The notes under the pieces are model-generated. The model saw only the letters and a program-made list of their open reading frames with translations, was not told the origin of the DNA and ran no database searches. The translations under genes were made by a program, and so were the position numbers. Shown here piece by piece: positions 15,310 to 15,949 of a DNA stretch of 15,949 nucleotides (position 1 is its first letter; each line of letters opens with the position of its first letter). The stretch comes from JAVZJR01 sp964435235 (GTDB taxonomy: Archaea; Micrarchaeota; Micrarchaeia; Anstonellales; Bilamarchaeaceae), in the NCBI GenBank assembly GCA_964435235.1, contig CAYSXZ010000064.1, forward strand, positions 1 through 15,949, in the 5' to 3' direction.

Positions 15310-15949
15310 TTTTTCGCCCCTATCAATGCAAATTGTGCAAGTAGTGCTTCTATCTGTATTCTTTCGTTCGCCCCTTCGACAAGTCTGAAGTTGTACTCCC
15401 CCAAACGATCTATTAGAATGACCTTCTTTTCCTCTGGAATTTTTAGATTTGCTATCTCTTTATAGACCTGAAATAATACATCCTCTCCGCTTAATCCATA
15501 GTTTATTATAAGCTTGTCTAAATTTTTTCTTGCACCTAAGAAATCTCCAGAAAGTGCAAGGGTAACCATATCATGTATCTCCTTTGGTCTTGCCCTGCTA
15601 CTTATCTTATGAACCTGCTCTGCAGTTATGTGCTCTCCATGCAACGCACAACCCTGCAAGATGTTTATCGCTCTTCGCATATCTCCTTCTGAAACATAGT
15701 AAATAGCCTCGTATGCACCATCATCAACCTTGAGATGTTCTTCTACTGCGATGTGCTCGAGCATCTTTCTTATATCCTTCTCTTCAAGCTGGATGAACCT
15801 AAATATGGCGCACCTACTTTGAATCGGCTCTATTATCCTGGAGGAATAGTTGCAGGAAAGAATAAACCTAGTCATCGATGAGTGCATCTCCATAGTTCTT
15901 CTAAGTGCCTGTTGTGCATCTGCTGTTAACGCATCGCTCTCATCTAAGA
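15306..15949 (-). CDS. rfcS: Replication factor C small subunit, 5' end beyond the window
   Basis: Reading to the right edge adds LDESDALTADAQQALRRT before the first in-window Met, which is the Walker B region of archaeal RfcS. The 213 residues seen are therefore the C-terminal two-thirds of the protein, and the internal ATG at 15893 is not its start. RFC loads the PCNA clamp onto primed DNA. The SCNYSSRIIEPIQSRC segment carries the SRC motif with the arginine finger typical of RFC small subunits. The sensor-2 region (GDMRRAINILQG) and the helical collar domain follow. Walker B reads DESD rather than the more common DEAD. It ends in GAKK, with its TGA overlapping the GTG of the next gene. Confidence 0.95.
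   Translation of the reverse strand, partial: LDESDALTADAQQALRRTMEMHSSMTRFILSCNYSSRIIEPIQSRCAIFRFIQLEEKDIRKMLEHIAVEEHLKVDDGAYEAIYYVSEGDMRRAINILQGCALHGEHITAEQVHKISSRARPKEIHDMVTLALSGDFLGARKNLDKLIINYGLSGEDVLFQVYKEIANLKIPEEKKVILIDRLGEYNFRLVEGANERIQIEALLAQFALIGAKK

Noticed and set aside
15306..15893. Short RfcS starting at the internal ATG 15893
   Set aside because: The reading frame continues to the window edge with the conserved Walker B segment of RfcS.

Overview
The window looks archaeal and most resembles a small-genome DPANN-type lineage (Micrarchaeota, Diapherotrites or Aenigmarchaeota-like; I cannot place it more precisely). The evidence is a clamp-loader small subunit (RfcS) cut by the right edge, an archaeal-type ValRS, a family 4 uracil-DNA glycosylase with an iron-sulfur Cys set, and a pilin-like protein with a class III (KGQSAAEY) signal peptide. 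TATA boxes lie about 25 nt upstream of several starts, which implies leaderless or short-leader mRNAs, and there are many 4-nt gene overlaps. No rRNA, tRNA or CRISPR array is visible, and no transposase or integrase.

Layout. (1) 1-1143: a leftward P-loop ATPase with a C-terminal winged helix, plus a possible leftward promoter at the left edge. (2) 1269-8618: two rightward genes. The first encodes an unrecognised 1570-residue protein with a signal peptide, a Cys-containing ectodomain, one membrane span, a cytosolic part of about 1300 residues and a C-terminal zinc knuckle. The second encodes an 863-residue predicted lipoprotein with a lytic-transglycosylase (SLT) domain behind a long Cys-rich N-terminal region. 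This pair is the most unusual content of the window: a cell-surface module that includes a peptidoglycan-cleaving fold, in an archaeon. (3) 8619-8921: a gene-free stretch with two identical 39-nt structured repeats, an A/T-rich hairpin, and the left copy of a roughly 53-nt composite repeat. (4) 8922-10193: an AAA_14/DUF4143-type ATPase, with nearly identical copies of the 53-nt repeat on both sides. The right copy contains the gene's stop codon, so gene and repeats look like one cassette or a self-regulated unit. (5) 10255-11678, leftward: the type-4 uracil-DNA glycosylase gene overlaps the carbamate kinase gene by 4 nt. (6) 11759-14128, rightward: valyl-tRNA synthetase, divergent from the glycosylase across one short A/T-rich promoter region. 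(7) 14129-15949, leftward: RfcS (partial), then a secreted Ig-like protein with a Pro/Gln/Glu-rich stalk, overlapping RfcS by 4 nt, then the class III pilin-like protein, whose stop directly abuts the valS stop.

How the genes fit together. Regions 5-7 combine housekeeping functions (uracil repair, ATP/carbamoyl-phosphate metabolism, translation, replication) with surface-structure genes. Regions 2-4 are more accessory in character. The large membrane protein and the SLT lipoprotein are co-oriented and 45 nt apart, and probably act together at the cell envelope. A role in contact with another cell is my inference.
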